Shown: positions 7,387-16,850, counted from the first letter of the stretch. The stretch: DNA of 64,000 nt from Endozoicomonas sp. 4G (GCF_023822025.1 NZ_CP082909.1:1602001-1666000); one strand, 5' to 3'. Notes: generated by a model from the sequence alone, not told the origin. Numbers and translations: made by a program.

Positions 7387-9438
7387 ATGGAATTACATTT
7401 TCAAAGCGTTTTAGGGAAAGAGAATATTGGAGACTTCACATGGATACATCAAACAGGCTGCCAAGCTATTCTTGCTGACATGGTGTCTGGAACTGATGTC
7501 AACCAAGGTCTTCTGATACTGCGAAACTGGCTAAATGAGCAGCAGGATAATGAAGTGTTTAATCCCTTTTCTTTAATTAAACATATCCATACTCTTTTTC
7601 AGAGTGAAAATATTCAAGCTGCATTCGGTGTAATTACTAAGTCTGATTTTGGCTATATCTTCCACCATGTTGGGAATTTGAGATTGTTTAGTGTTTCAAA
7701 ATCGGTCTCGCTACATCCAGATTCCGCAATACACTGTCAACCTACTGCAGTTTTAGGACAACCATCATGCCCCTCAGTAGAAGAACGCCATTTGAAGCCT
7801 CAAGATGAAGAGTTGCTAATGTTAACCAGTGATGGTTTAGACTTTTCAACACTGTGCGCAGCTGAAATAGATTACCACACTCTGAGATCTGGCAACCTTT
7901 ATAGGCAGTTTTTACCTGCTGTTGCAGACAATGATTGGTCTGCACTAATATTTCCAGTATGCAAAACACAGACATATATACGCTCTGAGTGGCCCTATAA
8001 CCCATTTGTAGGACCGCAGGAGGATAGATTTCATGAGCGGCGAGGACTTTCCGAACTAGCAACATCGCTTTTCAGTTGTAGGCAATTTGATGGGTTCAGA
8101 ATAGTCTCATGCCCTCCTATCTTAAGTGATAGCTCTTCACGGCTGTTTGATGGTTTACTGATCTATCCATATGGAGTAATACCTCTAGAACTGAAAGACC
8201 ATCACGGTGATATAAAAATAGATGTATCTACCTCAAAACGACAAAGTTTGTATATTACAAACAATAGAGGCACCCGTTCTTTTCCAAACCCCATTCATAA
8301 ATTGCGAGAGGGGCTAAGACGATTCGGTGACTTACCAGCACTTAAAGCTCTTGATCCCCTACTAAAAAATACAGGAATAGTTGTATTCACATCGCCAAAC
8401 GCTAGTGTCAAATGTATATACAATGATGAAATATACCATACTCCTTTTACACAAGCGGGTGAGGTGCTCATTGCTGAGAACAAGAATATTTCTGAAGCCT
8501 TAATTAGTTTTTGTAAAAAACGCTTCGGAAAAAAGCTCAAAGCTAGGCTTGATGAATCTGAAATTAATCGCATAGTGGATTTACTTGTTAGTACTCCTCC
8601 TATACAACAGAAAAACAGGCATTGGGTCGGAGACTATCAGTGCAGTGAAACTGAAAATATCAAAGAGTCTACTGATTACTACAAGGTTTATGAAGCTTGG
8701 GAAGATAGTGAGCTCTCATGGGCAAAATGTTTTTCATTTGATCATTTAAGTAGTGTCCACAGACAAGCTGAAATTCAAAGCTTGGGAAGAGAGGCGCAGA
8801 TATTAAACCGACTGGGGAAGAAAAGACTTCATGGAGTCCAATACTATTGTGGCAAGGAAGTCACCGAAGATCATCTCTACATATTTCTAGAACCCGCTCC
8901 TGAATTAAACCTGACAGAATGGACAAATAAAAAAACATCCAGACAAGAGATTATTTCAATGCTGGTATCGCTGGCCAGAATTCTGGAAAGTATCCAATCT
9001 GTAGGTGAACCGGCCATCATTCATCGAGCGATTAACCCGGACAATATTAGAATTGGTGATGATGGAAAACCAATGCTAATCAACTTCGAATTGTGCCAGC
9101 TCGAAACCTTAGCAACCCTACCAATCAATGCCAGAAGAACTTTTGCGCAGCGCTATCAGGCACCTGAAGTAAATGAACCGGGACAAACTCTCACATACTC
9201 AGCAGACATCTATAGTCTTGGGTTGATTGCTTTCCAATTACTCAGTGGCCACTTACCTTTCAAGGACTCATCCAAAGAATTAATTGCTAAAGGTCGGCGA
9301 CCAATATTTTGGAACAGCCTATGTAAGGATTTAGGTGTCGACAAATCAAACGCTCAATTTTTACAACGAATCTTACACACTATTGCAAGGCATAGGCCTG
9401 ACATTAAAGAAGTCATCGAGGTATTCAGATCATGGTAG
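7387..9438 (+). CDS. PP2C-like / NERD nuclease / pseudokinase fusion protein
   Basis: This 683-residue protein has three parts. Residues ~1-200 look like a PP2C phosphatase fold (GCQAILADMVSG, HHVGNLRLFSV, LMLTSDGLD), with metal ligands partly altered. Residues ~215-400 hold a NERD-type nuclease core: D255 in FDGLLIYPYG and E268-L269-K270 form the D...ExK motif. Residues ~430-680 form a protein-kinase fold in which HRD is HRA (546-548) and DFG is NFE (566-568). The kinase should therefore be inactive, although an APE-like YQAPEV remains. It is the first gene of a five-gene operon and overlaps the next gene by 7 bases. Confidence 0.75.
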   Translation: MELHFQSVLGKENIGDFTWIHQTGCQAILADMVSGTDVNQGLLILRNWLNEQQDNEVFNPFSLIKHIHTLFQSENIQAAFGVITKSDFGYIFHHVGNLRLFSVSKSVSLHPDSAIHCQPTAVLGQPSCPSVEERHLKPQDEELLMLTSDGLDFSTLCAAEIDYHTLRSGNLYRQFLPAVADNDWSALIFPVCKTQTYIRSEWPYNPFVGPQEDRFHERRGLSELATSLFSCRQFDGFRIVSCPPILSDSSSRLFDGLLIYPYGVIPLELKDHHGDIKIDVSTSKRQSLYITNNRGTRSFPNPIHKLREGLRRFGDLPALKALDPLLKNTGIVVFTSPNASVKCIYNDEIYHTPFTQAGEVLIAENKNISEALISFCKKRFGKKLKARLDESEINRIVDLLVSTPPIQQKNRHWVGDYQCSETENIKESTDYYKVYEAWEDSELSWAKCFSFDHLSSVHRQAEIQSLGREAQILNRLGKKRLHGVQYYCGKEVTEDHLYIFLEPAPELNLTEWTNKKTSRQEIISMLVSLARILESIQSVGEPAIIHRAINPDNIRIGDDGKPMLINFELCQLETLATLPINARRTFAQRYQAPEVNEPGQTLTYSADIYSLGLIAFQLLSGHLPFKDSSKELIAKGRRPIFWNSLCKDLGVDKSNAQFLQRILHTIARHRPDIKEVIEVFRSW

Positions 9439-10262
9439 AACTGGCTATCAGAAACAGCGTAAGGTCGCCTGTTGCCAGCTATAAAATTGATAAAGTAATT
9501 TATTCAAACCTAACCACTGGGCGCGCGTTTTACAAAGTAAAGCATGCTCATTTACCCAGTAGTTTCTATGGCATGAAAGTCATTAAGGCTGATGATAGGC
9601 GTCAGGAGAAAACTATAAAAAATGAAATAGTCGCGCTTAATCGACTACCTTTTGGCATAACTGCAAAGTGCCACCATCACTGGCAGGATGAGAATAAGCA
9701 CTTCTTGATAATGGACTGGATCGAAGGAACTCCACTATCTGAATACATAAATTCAAATACACAATCGTCCATCTTATTACAACAAAAAATCACAATTTCA
9801 GAGAAAATAGCCAGAAAAGTACACCAACTACATCGTTTTAGACTTTTACATAGAGACATAAAACCTGAAAATATTATTCTCCAATTTGCAGGAAGAAATG
9901 TAGCCGATGTGTATCTCATTGATTTTGGATCGTCCAATCAAAGTCGTGAAGCAGAGGAGGGTTCGTACCACTTTCGATCACCAGAGCAGAGTTATGCAAG
10001 AAATGTCAGACTTTCAGAGGCAAGTGATGTATTCTCACTATGCCAGGTACTTACGTATATTTTTACAGGTAGCCACTTAGAGCTAGAACCAAATTTTGAT
10101 ATGACCGATTGGGCATCAGAATTTAATAAACAGTTCTCATCACTGCCTAATCAACTAGAAGAACTACTTAGGAAAGGTTTGCTTTTTAAAGCCCACTCAA
10201 GAACACAGCAAGCTCAAACGATTGCCAATCAGCTTCGTCAAATATCCAGAATAATTAGATAG
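9432..10262 (+). CDS. Ser/Thr protein kinase (active-looking)
   Basis: This is a 276-residue single-domain Hanks-type kinase. Visible residues: the ATP-binding lysine K49 in YGMKVIK, the catalytic loop HRDIKPEN (H140-R141-D142), the metal-binding D164-F165-G166, and RSPEQ in place of APE. There is no membrane segment, so it should be cytosolic. ATG 9432 lies inside the 3' end of the pseudokinase fusion, suggesting coupled translation. Likely substrates are its operon partners, but this is inference. The pairing of an intact kinase with a degenerate one next door suggests regulation or scaffolding. Confidence 0.9.
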   Translation: MVELAIRNSVRSPVASYKIDKVIYSNLTTGRAFYKVKHAHLPSSFYGMKVIKADDRRQEKTIKNEIVALNRLPFGITAKCHHHWQDENKHFLIMDWIEGTPLSEYINSNTQSSILLQQKITISEKIARKVHQLHRFRLLHRDIKPENIILQFAGRNVADVYLIDFGSSNQSREAEEGSYHFRSPEQSYARNVRLSEASDVFSLCQVLTYIFTGSHLELEPNFDMTDWASEFNKQFSSLPNQLEELLRKGLLFKAHSRTQQAQTIANQLRQISRIIR

Positions 10263-10272
10263 AGAGTTATGG

Positions 10273-13263
10273 ATGACTAATATAATCAATAAATCCCTTC
10301 AGTTTTGGCCAGAACAGAAAGTAGAAAAATATAATTCTGAAATTCCACTTCTTTATAAAGAAGACAGAAATTATCTTGATCAAAACTGGCCTGATAATGG
10401 TCCAAATCAAGCTCTGGTTATTGGTCAGTTGAAAAGTGCAACTAAAGGTTGGGTCAGCTCATTTAAGTCAAAAGGTAGAGATGATGTAAAAATATCTCTA
10501 CTAATTAGTAAGTATAAAATTATTGTAAACATTGGATGCAGCAATGGAAATTCACGATTGTGGCTAAGTAAAATCAGCTTTGCAACTAACCGAGATCGCC
10601 AAGAAATGCTTGAAAGAGGTTCTTTGGTGTCATTTGAGGGCGTAAGTGTAATTACGGGGCGAGATTTTGGCTCTGGACTAGAAAAACAGAGTAATAGATA
10701 TAGTACCGGAAAATATGCCAATGAGCTACTTGAAATCATTAACTCCCCCTGGAATGCAGGAGGAGAAAAAACAACCCAGGAAAGTACAGTAGATGAATTA
10801 AGCGTTGAAATGGATGAAAGTGTTAACATGCTACGTAGTTTTATTAACGCTGAACATGAGATTGAACAAGTAAAGGCTCTCCAGTGCCCCCCTTTCTCAG
10901 CAAAACTCATAACGGCTCTAAGTAAAAGAACTACGTATCGACTGCACTATGAAATAACCATCGATGAAAGTGACTATAAAAGATTATGCGAAGAACAGCC
11001 TGGTTTATTGTTAGTATTGTCAGAACAAAGAGAACCAATTGATATACTTCTAGAAGTTGTAGATCTAAACCCGATTTCGAAAGAACCTGTTATTCATGTA
11101 AGTATTGAAAAACAAACTTCTGACATACAGATACCCTCTGAGGGAATGCTCGGAATTGCTGCATTACCAACCCTGAGTAAGGTACGAAATGCTGTTGTAG
11201 ATTCACTTAAAGATCAATCCTCTAAAAACCCCTGGCTGCTTCCTCTTATTGCTGAAGAGTACGAACATAAACCACTAAAACCAGTCAATGTACCTATTCC
11301 GCCTAGTAAGTTCCCTCCAACTCCCTCACAAGTTAAAGCTATTAACAGTGGTGCTGGAAGTGATGACTATACTCTGGTCCTTGGGCCTCCAGGTACAGGT
11401 AAAACTACTGTTATTCTGCAATGGGTGAAGTATTTTGCACAGCAGGGACACCGCGTATTGGTCACATCCCAAAATAATAAAGCGGTTGATAATGTACTTG
11501 AACGACTAGCTGAAAAAGATGATTTTGAGTGCCTTAGGATAGGTAATGAAAACAAAATAAGCTCTTCTCTAGAAGCTATTACATTAGATAACAAGGCAAC
11601 TGAGCTTCAAAATAAGATGTTTGCTGATGCAGATGCAAAACTAAGTATGCTGAATAAGCAAAAGCAACTAATTGAAAATATCATTAACCAGAAAGAACAA
11701 ATATCCATTCTTCTGACACATAGAGATAATCTTGATTCAGAATATCAAAAACTGTTCTTTTCCATTAGTAAAATTGAGTCAGAGCTATCAACACTAACAT
11801 CCAGGCAAGTTTTATTAGACGAAGAAATAAGCAAGTTACAAAAAAAACTATCTGATATTGAAGGGAAATCTTGGCCGATTTTAAAATTTTTATCAGACAT
11901 ATATTACAAGGCTAATCGAGAACAATTGAGAAAAAAGAAAGATGTAGCTTATAGATCGTTGTCTAAGGTTAGCTCAGAAATCTTATCCAAAAGATCTACT
12001 CTGACTGAGCATGAAGAACAAACAAAAAAACTACCTGATCAAATTGAAGATATAAACAGAAAAATAAATTTTTATTTTTCAGGAATTTATTTGCCAATAC
12101 AAGAAATAGATGTTCCAGCCATAAACTTAAAGCCCATATCAATAAAGGACTTGAAAGATTTAGAAGATAGCCTTCAAAGGCTAATGGCCGTTATACAAAA
12201 TCTGACACATTGGTTTGATAAATTAAAAAATGAACGTCAGCAGGCACTATATAAAATTCTTATCGAAAATGTTAATGTTGTAGGAGCAACTTGTATTGGT
12301 ATTAACACTAAATCTCTATTCAGAGAGCTAGACTTTGATGTTGTAATTGTTGATGAATCCGGTCAGATTCAATTGCACAATTTAATCGTACCACTTTCAA
12401 GGGCAAGTAAGACTATTCTTGTCGGAGATCACAAGCAGCTACCCCCGGTTGTGAGTGATGAAGTCCTTGAAGAAATAGAATCCCAAGGTTTTGAAGACTA
12501 CAAAGATCTCTATCGTTTGAGCTGGTTTGAACATCTCTGGGAAAATGCTCCTGAAGATCGTAAAATTATGCTGGACACTCAATTTCGATGTCCATCAATC
12601 ATTAGTGATTTTGTCTCGGAAGCATTTTACGATGGACAGTACTATGCAGGAACCGGAATGGAGAAGAAAAAGCCTCTACTCTCCTTCTGCCCACAACCAA
12701 TGATTTGGATAGACACCTACCGTCTGCCAAACAAAACTGAATTATCATTTGATCAAGACGGTAGGATTGTTGTAGAAGACAACGTTTGCGAAACAAAGCT
12801 TGTCGTCAATATTCTTGAAGAATCTATAAAAGAATTACCTGAGTTAGCTGAATGCAGAGAGATTGGAATTATTGTTCCCTATGCAAATCATGTTAAGGCT
12901 ATCCAAAAAGCTATTCGACGAGAACAAAAGAAAGGTAATCTTCTTGAATTAACCATGCCGTTAAATGAATTAGTCGCCTCCGTGGATAGTTTCCAGGGAC
13001 AGGAAAGAGATCTGATAATTTTTACATTTACTCGTTCCAATCCTCGTGGAAAAGTAGGTTTTTTATCTGACTGGCGAAGACTTAATGTTGCACAGACTCG
13101 TGCCAAGAAGCAGTTGATCATGATTGGTGATTCCGGAACCTTAACGAAAGGGTCAAAGCGTGAAGGTGCACATGATGTAGGATTTAAAAGAGCAATGTCT
13201 TTGTTGAAAAATAAAACAGCTGAGAAAAAGGCTCTTCTTGATGCTTCTTTTTTTAAAAGATAA
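10273..13263 (+). CDS. SF1 (Upf1/DNA2-like, COG1112-type) helicase
   Basis: This is a 996-residue protein. Walker A is GPPGTGKT (K377) and Walker B is VIVDES (D694-E695). Motif III is VGDHKQLPP, motif IV-like is DTQFRCP, motif V is VDSFQGQERD and motif VI is VAQTRAKKQ near 939-947. All core motifs of Upf1-like SF1B helicases are intact. About 260 residues between Walker A and B form a long coiled-coil insertion (~430-640). The N-terminal ~350 residues are of unknown fold. It starts 10 bases after the kinase. COG1112 helicases with kinases occur in the Mokosh defence system, but no PLD nuclease is seen here. Confidence 0.9.
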   Translation: MTNIINKSLQFWPEQKVEKYNSEIPLLYKEDRNYLDQNWPDNGPNQALVIGQLKSATKGWVSSFKSKGRDDVKISLLISKYKIIVNIGCSNGNSRLWLSKISFATNRDRQEMLERGSLVSFEGVSVITGRDFGSGLEKQSNRYSTGKYANELLEIINSPWNAGGEKTTQESTVDELSVEMDESVNMLRSFINAEHEIEQVKALQCPPFSAKLITALSKRTTYRLHYEITIDESDYKRLCEEQPGLLLVLSEQREPIDILLEVVDLNPISKEPVIHVSIEKQTSDIQIPSEGMLGIAALPTLSKVRNAVVDSLKDQSSKNPWLLPLIAEEYEHKPLKPVNVPIPPSKFPPTPSQVKAINSGAGSDDYTLVLGPPGTGKTTVILQWVKYFAQQGHRVLVTSQNNKAVDNVLERLAEKDDFECLRIGNENKISSSLEAITLDNKATELQNKMFADADAKLSMLNKQKQLIENIINQKEQISILLTHRDNLDSEYQKLFFSISKIESELSTLTSRQVLLDEEISKLQKKLSDIEGKSWPILKFLSDIYYKANREQLRKKKDVAYRSLSKVSSEILSKRSTLTEHEEQTKKLPDQIEDINRKINFYFSGIYLPIQEIDVPAINLKPISIKDLKDLEDSLQRLMAVIQNLTHWFDKLKNERQQALYKILIENVNVVGATCIGINTKSLFRELDFDVVIVDESGQIQLHNLIVPLSRASKTILVGDHKQLPPVVSDEVLEEIESQGFEDYKDLYRLSWFEHLWENAPEDRKIMLDTQFRCPSIISDFVSEAFYDGQYYAGTGMEKKKPLLSFCPQPMIWIDTYRLPNKTELSFDQDGRIVVEDNVCETKLVVNILEESIKELPELAECREIGIIVPYANHVKAIQKAIRREQKKGNLLELTMPLNELVASVDSFQGQERDLIIFTFTRSNPRGKVGFLSDWRRLNVAQTRAKKQLIMIGDSGTLTKGSKREGAHDVGFKRAMSLLKNKTAEKKALLDASFFKR

Positions 13264-13325
13264 TTTCCATAAGGTAGCTAAAAAATAAAAAATAGTAAGA
13301 AATCTGAATAAATTGGAGAAGTTTA

Positions 13326-14549
13326 ATGCCTAGCAAGAAGATAAAGAAAAAACCAAATAGATTCAGTCTTATGGATAGTTACTCTGAAGTTCTCAATAAT
13401 GAGTTAGCTTCAGGGGAAACGATTTTTTACGCAAAAAACTGCATGCTGCCAATATTGAATATTAAGATGTTGGTTAAAGAACGTAGCCGAGAGGAGTTAA
13501 GTGACACTGATATTATGTTATTTAAACTCATCGAACAAGGTATTAGTTCAGTTGAATCCATTGTATTCTTAACAGGATTGGCGGAGAAATTGGTACTAAA
13601 ACATTTAGCTGAAATGACTGGGAGGTCATTTATCGATTATACGCAAGATGGATTTAGGCTGACCAGCCTTGGCTTAGAGAGCTTACAGCATGGTGTACCA
13701 GTAAGAAAAGTGCAAAGGTCATTTCGGTACTGCGCCACATCTTCTCGCTTACTCCCTAGATTAGCTTATGAGCTTGTATACACAGATCTAAATGAATTGC
13801 GGAATGAGAGCACAAGCAAGTTTTTAAGAAATAGTCAGATTTTAGAAGAAAAACAAATAGTCAGTCTTTCAGGTATGGATCTGGAAAAAATCCAATCAAA
13901 GAGGGGGTTAAACATAACTGATGAAGCTATTTCATTTGAGGAAATAAAAAATTATTCATCAGGTTATCTTCAAACAAAGCTTTTTTTAGTAGGCGAGGAT
14001 AAAGTAGAAAGAGCAATAGTCGCTTTCGGAAAAAACTGCCTTGAATACAAGGCTGAAGAGATTCTGCCAATGATTAGAAAGGTTGATTCAAGTCGAATGA
14101 TGGAGATCTTAATCGATCAATTAGATAGAGATGGTGTCAACCATTCAGAGATAAAATTGGATAAATTTGGGCTTCCAATAATACGCATTAAGAACGCTAG
14201 CAATACTTGGCTACAAAAAAGAGTTGAGTCTGGTCATCAGGCTATTCTTATGTGCGGTACAGCGCATCACAAGGCAAATCCTGTGAGCGTATGGAATGGC
14301 TATACTGCCCGTTATGAACTTGTTAATGAAACTTTGATGCACGAAGCTTCCTTGTTACGAGATTTTCAGGATACCTGTGAGAGCTACCGAAAAATTCCGT
14401 ACAAAGAAAGAGTGGATAAAAATATTCGCGGATATATTTCAAAAGTATATAGCCACGAACAACTTTTAGTGATAAAAAATCTCTGTGATAAATATAATAT
14501 AAAGAGGCTTGCATCGTCGTTACCAGAGAACTCCAAGGAAGTAGTATGA
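13326..14549 (+). CDS. Winged-helix protein of unknown function (operon gene 4)
   Basis: This is a 407-residue protein with a strong ribosome-binding site (TTGGAGAAGTTTA before ATG). The basic N-terminus is followed at residues ~55-120 by a winged-helix pattern: SDTDIMLFKLIEQGISSVES, a recognition-helix-like LVLKHLAEM and DGFRLTSLGLESL. Similar helices often precede nuclease or sensor domains. The rest (~130-407) has a CGTAHHKANP stretch but no PLD HxK motif or other catalytic set I can name. It follows the helicase by 62 bases and overlaps the next gene as ATGA. It is perhaps a DNA-sensing or adaptor subunit. Confidence 0.65.
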   Translation: MPSKKIKKKPNRFSLMDSYSEVLNNELASGETIFYAKNCMLPILNIKMLVKERSREELSDTDIMLFKLIEQGISSVESIVFLTGLAEKLVLKHLAEMTGRSFIDYTQDGFRLTSLGLESLQHGVPVRKVQRSFRYCATSSRLLPRLAYELVYTDLNELRNESTSKFLRNSQILEEKQIVSLSGMDLEKIQSKRGLNITDEAISFEEIKNYSSGYLQTKLFLVGEDKVERAIVAFGKNCLEYKAEEILPMIRKVDSSRMMEILIDQLDRDGVNHSEIKLDKFGLPIIRIKNASNTWLQKRVESGHQAILMCGTAHHKANPVSVWNGYTARYELVNETLMHEASLLRDFQDTCESYRKIPYKERVDKNIRGYISKVYSHEQLLVIKNLCDKYNIKRLASSLPENSKEVV

Positions 14550-15811
14550 TGAATGCTTACAAATGGGTGGGGTGGGGATTCTTGCCACTTATGTTATCAA
14601 AAGATCAGATTAAGAAGATCTTATCAGCTCAGCCTTGGAAACATTGGACTTCCAATCTATCGCCAGAACAGATAAAAGATATAAGACGCTTTTATACTCG
14701 CCCAAGTGCAGAAAAGCTTCGTCCATTAGATGGTGGTAGGTATTTTTTAAAGATGGATTCATCAAGCTTAGGGCAACTACACTGTTCCACTGATCAATAT
14801 CAAATTACTTTAGAAAGGCTTCAGTTATTGGTTATAAACGACGTATGCTTACTTTATTTTCACGTGAATTCATCTTTAAATTATGAAGGTAGTGCTATTT
14901 CATCGATTAACCGTTCCGCATTTAGTTGGCAGCCAAAAACTAAAAATAGCCATTGCACTAACTGGAAAAACAAGACGGGTGATTCTGGTACTCTTTACGA
15001 ACATATTTGTAAAATCTTAACTATTTCTCTTGAAAATGATGATTACTATAGTAATGATGTTTTTGGGCATGAGCTTATCAACTGTAGCTGGATCAAATCG
15101 GAAGGTGAGCTTTCTTATGATAAATTATGTATAAGCCAATTAAGTGCAGGTATTGATTTATCTAACCCAAGGTACACCCTTTCAAATGAAGAGATAGGGA
15201 AGCTTAGGAATCGACAGTTTTCACATTGGAAGGATTGGTGTTGTCAATTCAATTTAAATCGTTTTGTATTTCTAGATCAAACACCAGGCGTTTCATCTTT
15301 GCAGTATAATCTTTTTGAGTATCATTACTATCTTGATTTGTTCGCTATGGTTATATTTCAAAGAATCTCGCTTAACCACTATAAAGATGAGCTGATTCTA
15401 GGAAGTAAAAAAAGCAAAACTGCTTTATTTAAAAAGATATCAAGGTTTCGTAGTCAGTATAGAATTTCACATATCTCAACATATCCTTTTGCACAAAAGC
15501 TTTATCAATATCTTTGTGATGAAGCAGAATTAGATAAAATAGAGGAAAAGTCATTATCTGAAATAGAGTACAGTTATGCTCTGTGGCGACAAGAGAAGCA
15601 GGAAACCAATGATTCTGTATTAATGTTTATATCTCTTATTGCTGCTCTTCTTCTTCCTGCAAGTTCACTTGCAACGATTTTTGCTCTAAACAACGATCAG
15701 ATGGGTTCCTTATTTTGGTTTTCTACAGCCTTAGTTACAATAATTACTTTTCTTGCTGTTGCTGTCCCACCAATAAGAAAATACATTAAAGATTATTACT
15801 CCAAATACTAG
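14546..15811 (+). CDS. Protein with CorA-like C-terminal membrane hairpin (operon gene 5)
   Basis: This is a 421-residue protein. The N-terminal ~340 residues are soluble and rich in aromatic residues. The C-terminus has a charged helix, then two transmembrane helices with a short loop (FISLIAALLLPASSLATIFA, then ALNNDQMGS, then the second helix) and a basic tail. The arrangement recalls the CorA/ZntB C-terminus, with ALN where CorA has GMN. This fits a membrane-acting last component such as a pore or sensor, but that is inference. ATG 14546 overlaps the previous stop by 4 bases. The TAG stop is the first part of a dispersed repeat. Confidence 0.65.
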   Translation: MMNAYKWVGWGFLPLMLSKDQIKKILSAQPWKHWTSNLSPEQIKDIRRFYTRPSAEKLRPLDGGRYFLKMDSSSLGQLHCSTDQYQITLERLQLLVINDVCLLYFHVNSSLNYEGSAISSINRSAFSWQPKTKNSHCTNWKNKTGDSGTLYEHICKILTISLENDDYYSNDVFGHELINCSWIKSEGELSYDKLCISQLSAGIDLSNPRYTLSNEEIGKLRNRQFSHWKDWCCQFNLNRFVFLDQTPGVSSLQYNLFEYHYYLDLFAMVIFQRISLNHYKDELILGSKKSKTALFKKISRFRSQYRISHISTYPFAQKLYQYLCDEAELDKIEEKSLSEIEYSYALWRQEKQETNDSVLMFISLIAALLLPASSLATIFALNNDQMGSLFWFSTALVTIITFLAVAVPPIRKYIKDYYSKY

Positions 15812-15895
15812 TGCAGCTAAGCATTGATATCCATACAGCCCTCTCGTTCATCCTGAGCACCCAAACTCTGTTCAGGATGAACGAGGTTTGGGTGC
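15809..15895 (+). repeat. Dispersed repeat with interleaved inverted repeats
   Basis: Two inverted-repeat pairs interlock. CTCGTTCATCCTGA (15843-15856) pairs with 15872-15885, and GCACCCAAAC (15857-15866) pairs with 15886-15895. The order A-B-A'-B' could form a pseudoknot or two alternative hairpins. The left part (TAGTGCAGCTAAGCATTGAT) resembles 53234-53270 after der, including its position at a stop codon. Confidence 0.6.
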
Positions 15896-16056
15896 CATGA
15901 TAGAGTGATACGGCAAGCACCCGGAGTGGACTAAACAAACGACACTTCCTCTTCATGAAAAACACGAAAATGGATCAGGAAACAGTGTTCAAACTGATCC
16001 CCGGCCTTTCTCGATAAGCTGGGAAGAGGGCTCAATAGGTATCAAATTCTACCCTT
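15896..16056. other. Intergenic segment without recognisable gene
   Basis: This lies between the repeat after the kinase/helicase operon and an attC-like right half. I see no open frame of note. GATCAGGAAACAGTG and CACTGATCCCC-like pieces give weak pairing only. Confidence 0.3.
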
Positions 16057-16120
16057 TCGTTCCGGGGCTCCGCCCCTCCACCCGCCGCCGTCGGCGGCGC
16101 GGCTGAATCAGGCGTTATGT
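16057..16120 (+). repeat. attC-like right half (site 7)
   Basis: TCGTTCCGGGGCTCCGCCCC, then CCGCCGCCGTCGGCGGCG and CAGGCGTTATGT match the right part of the site at 19313. The TAACAA left end is missing, the reverse of the situation at 7247. Confidence 0.6.
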
Positions 16121-16214
16121 GGCTCCTCTAGGCAGCATAGTCAATTTTAGTTTGTGGGAAAGCCTGTGAAATCTGATAGACTTCAACTTTTATAATGTGT
16201 TTATGGAGTTTGTT

Positions 16215-16760
16215 TTGGCTAAGAAATCTGTAGGTCAGAAACGCAGGGAAAAAGAGCTAAAACGGAAACGGAAGCAAAAAGCACCAAAAAATTCAGTGCA
16301 GTATGAGTTGCATGATAACGATTCTGGAAAACAGAAGCTTTCCTCACTTCTACTGGATTATGCTTCCCCTCTCTTGGACATGATTGGGGATTCGAAAGAA
16401 GATATCGAGGCTGTCATTGCTATAGCATCGGTGTGCTGGAACATTGGGAATTACCCTGAAGTGATGAGTCGTGAATTTGAAGATGGCTTTATCAGCAATA
16501 TGTTATATGATTTAGCGCTACCTGAAGATCTTGAAGAAGGTCTACCTCTATTTTTGTCACTAATGATAAATGGTAGACGTACAATTTTTAGTGAAGATCC
16601 ACGATATGTAATGGATTATGAGCTTTTATGGGTTGGTGGTGAGTATCGTCTAAGAGTGTTTAGTTCTTTAGTTCCACCTGAGATGTTTGAAGATGTGACT
16701 AAACAATCCTTTGAGGAAGTAAAAGCCGAATTAATAGAGAAACAAGAAATTAAGATTTAA
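16215..16760 (+). CDS. Hypothetical cassette protein with basic N-terminus
   Basis: From TTG 16215 the product has 181 residues. I prefer this start because GGAG lies 6 bases upstream and the protein then begins MAKKSVGQKRREKELKRK. ATG 16203 and GTG 16197 are in frame. A Lys/Arg-rich head (~25 residues) is followed by an acidic helical body (LLDYASPLLDMIGDSKEDIE and DLALPEDLEEGLPLFLS). It may be nucleic-acid or ribosome associated, judging only from charge. The function is unknown and the family is not recognised. It is a single-gene cassette. Confidence 0.6.
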   Translation: MAKKSVGQKRREKELKRKRKQKAPKNSVQYELHDNDSGKQKLSSLLLDYASPLLDMIGDSKEDIEAVIAIASVCWNIGNYPEVMSREFEDGFISNMLYDLALPEDLEEGLPLFLSLMINGRRTIFSEDPRYVMDYELLWVGGEYRLRVFSSLVPPEMFEDVTKQSFEEVKAELIEKQEIKI

Positions 16761-16770
16761 CAACCGCCAT

Positions 16771-16831
16771 ATAACAAGTGCAGTTAAAGACACGGCTCAC
16801 TGCGTTCGCCACCCTTGCTGCAAGCCTAACA
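16771..16831 (+). repeat. attC-like site 8
   Basis: ATAACAAGTGCAGTTAAAG, then GGCTCACTGCGTTCGCC and ACCCTTGCTGCAAGCCTAAC. The right end has drifted from GTTA to CCTAACA. Confidence 0.6.
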
Positions 16832-16850
16832 TCGATATTAAGGTGTGAAT

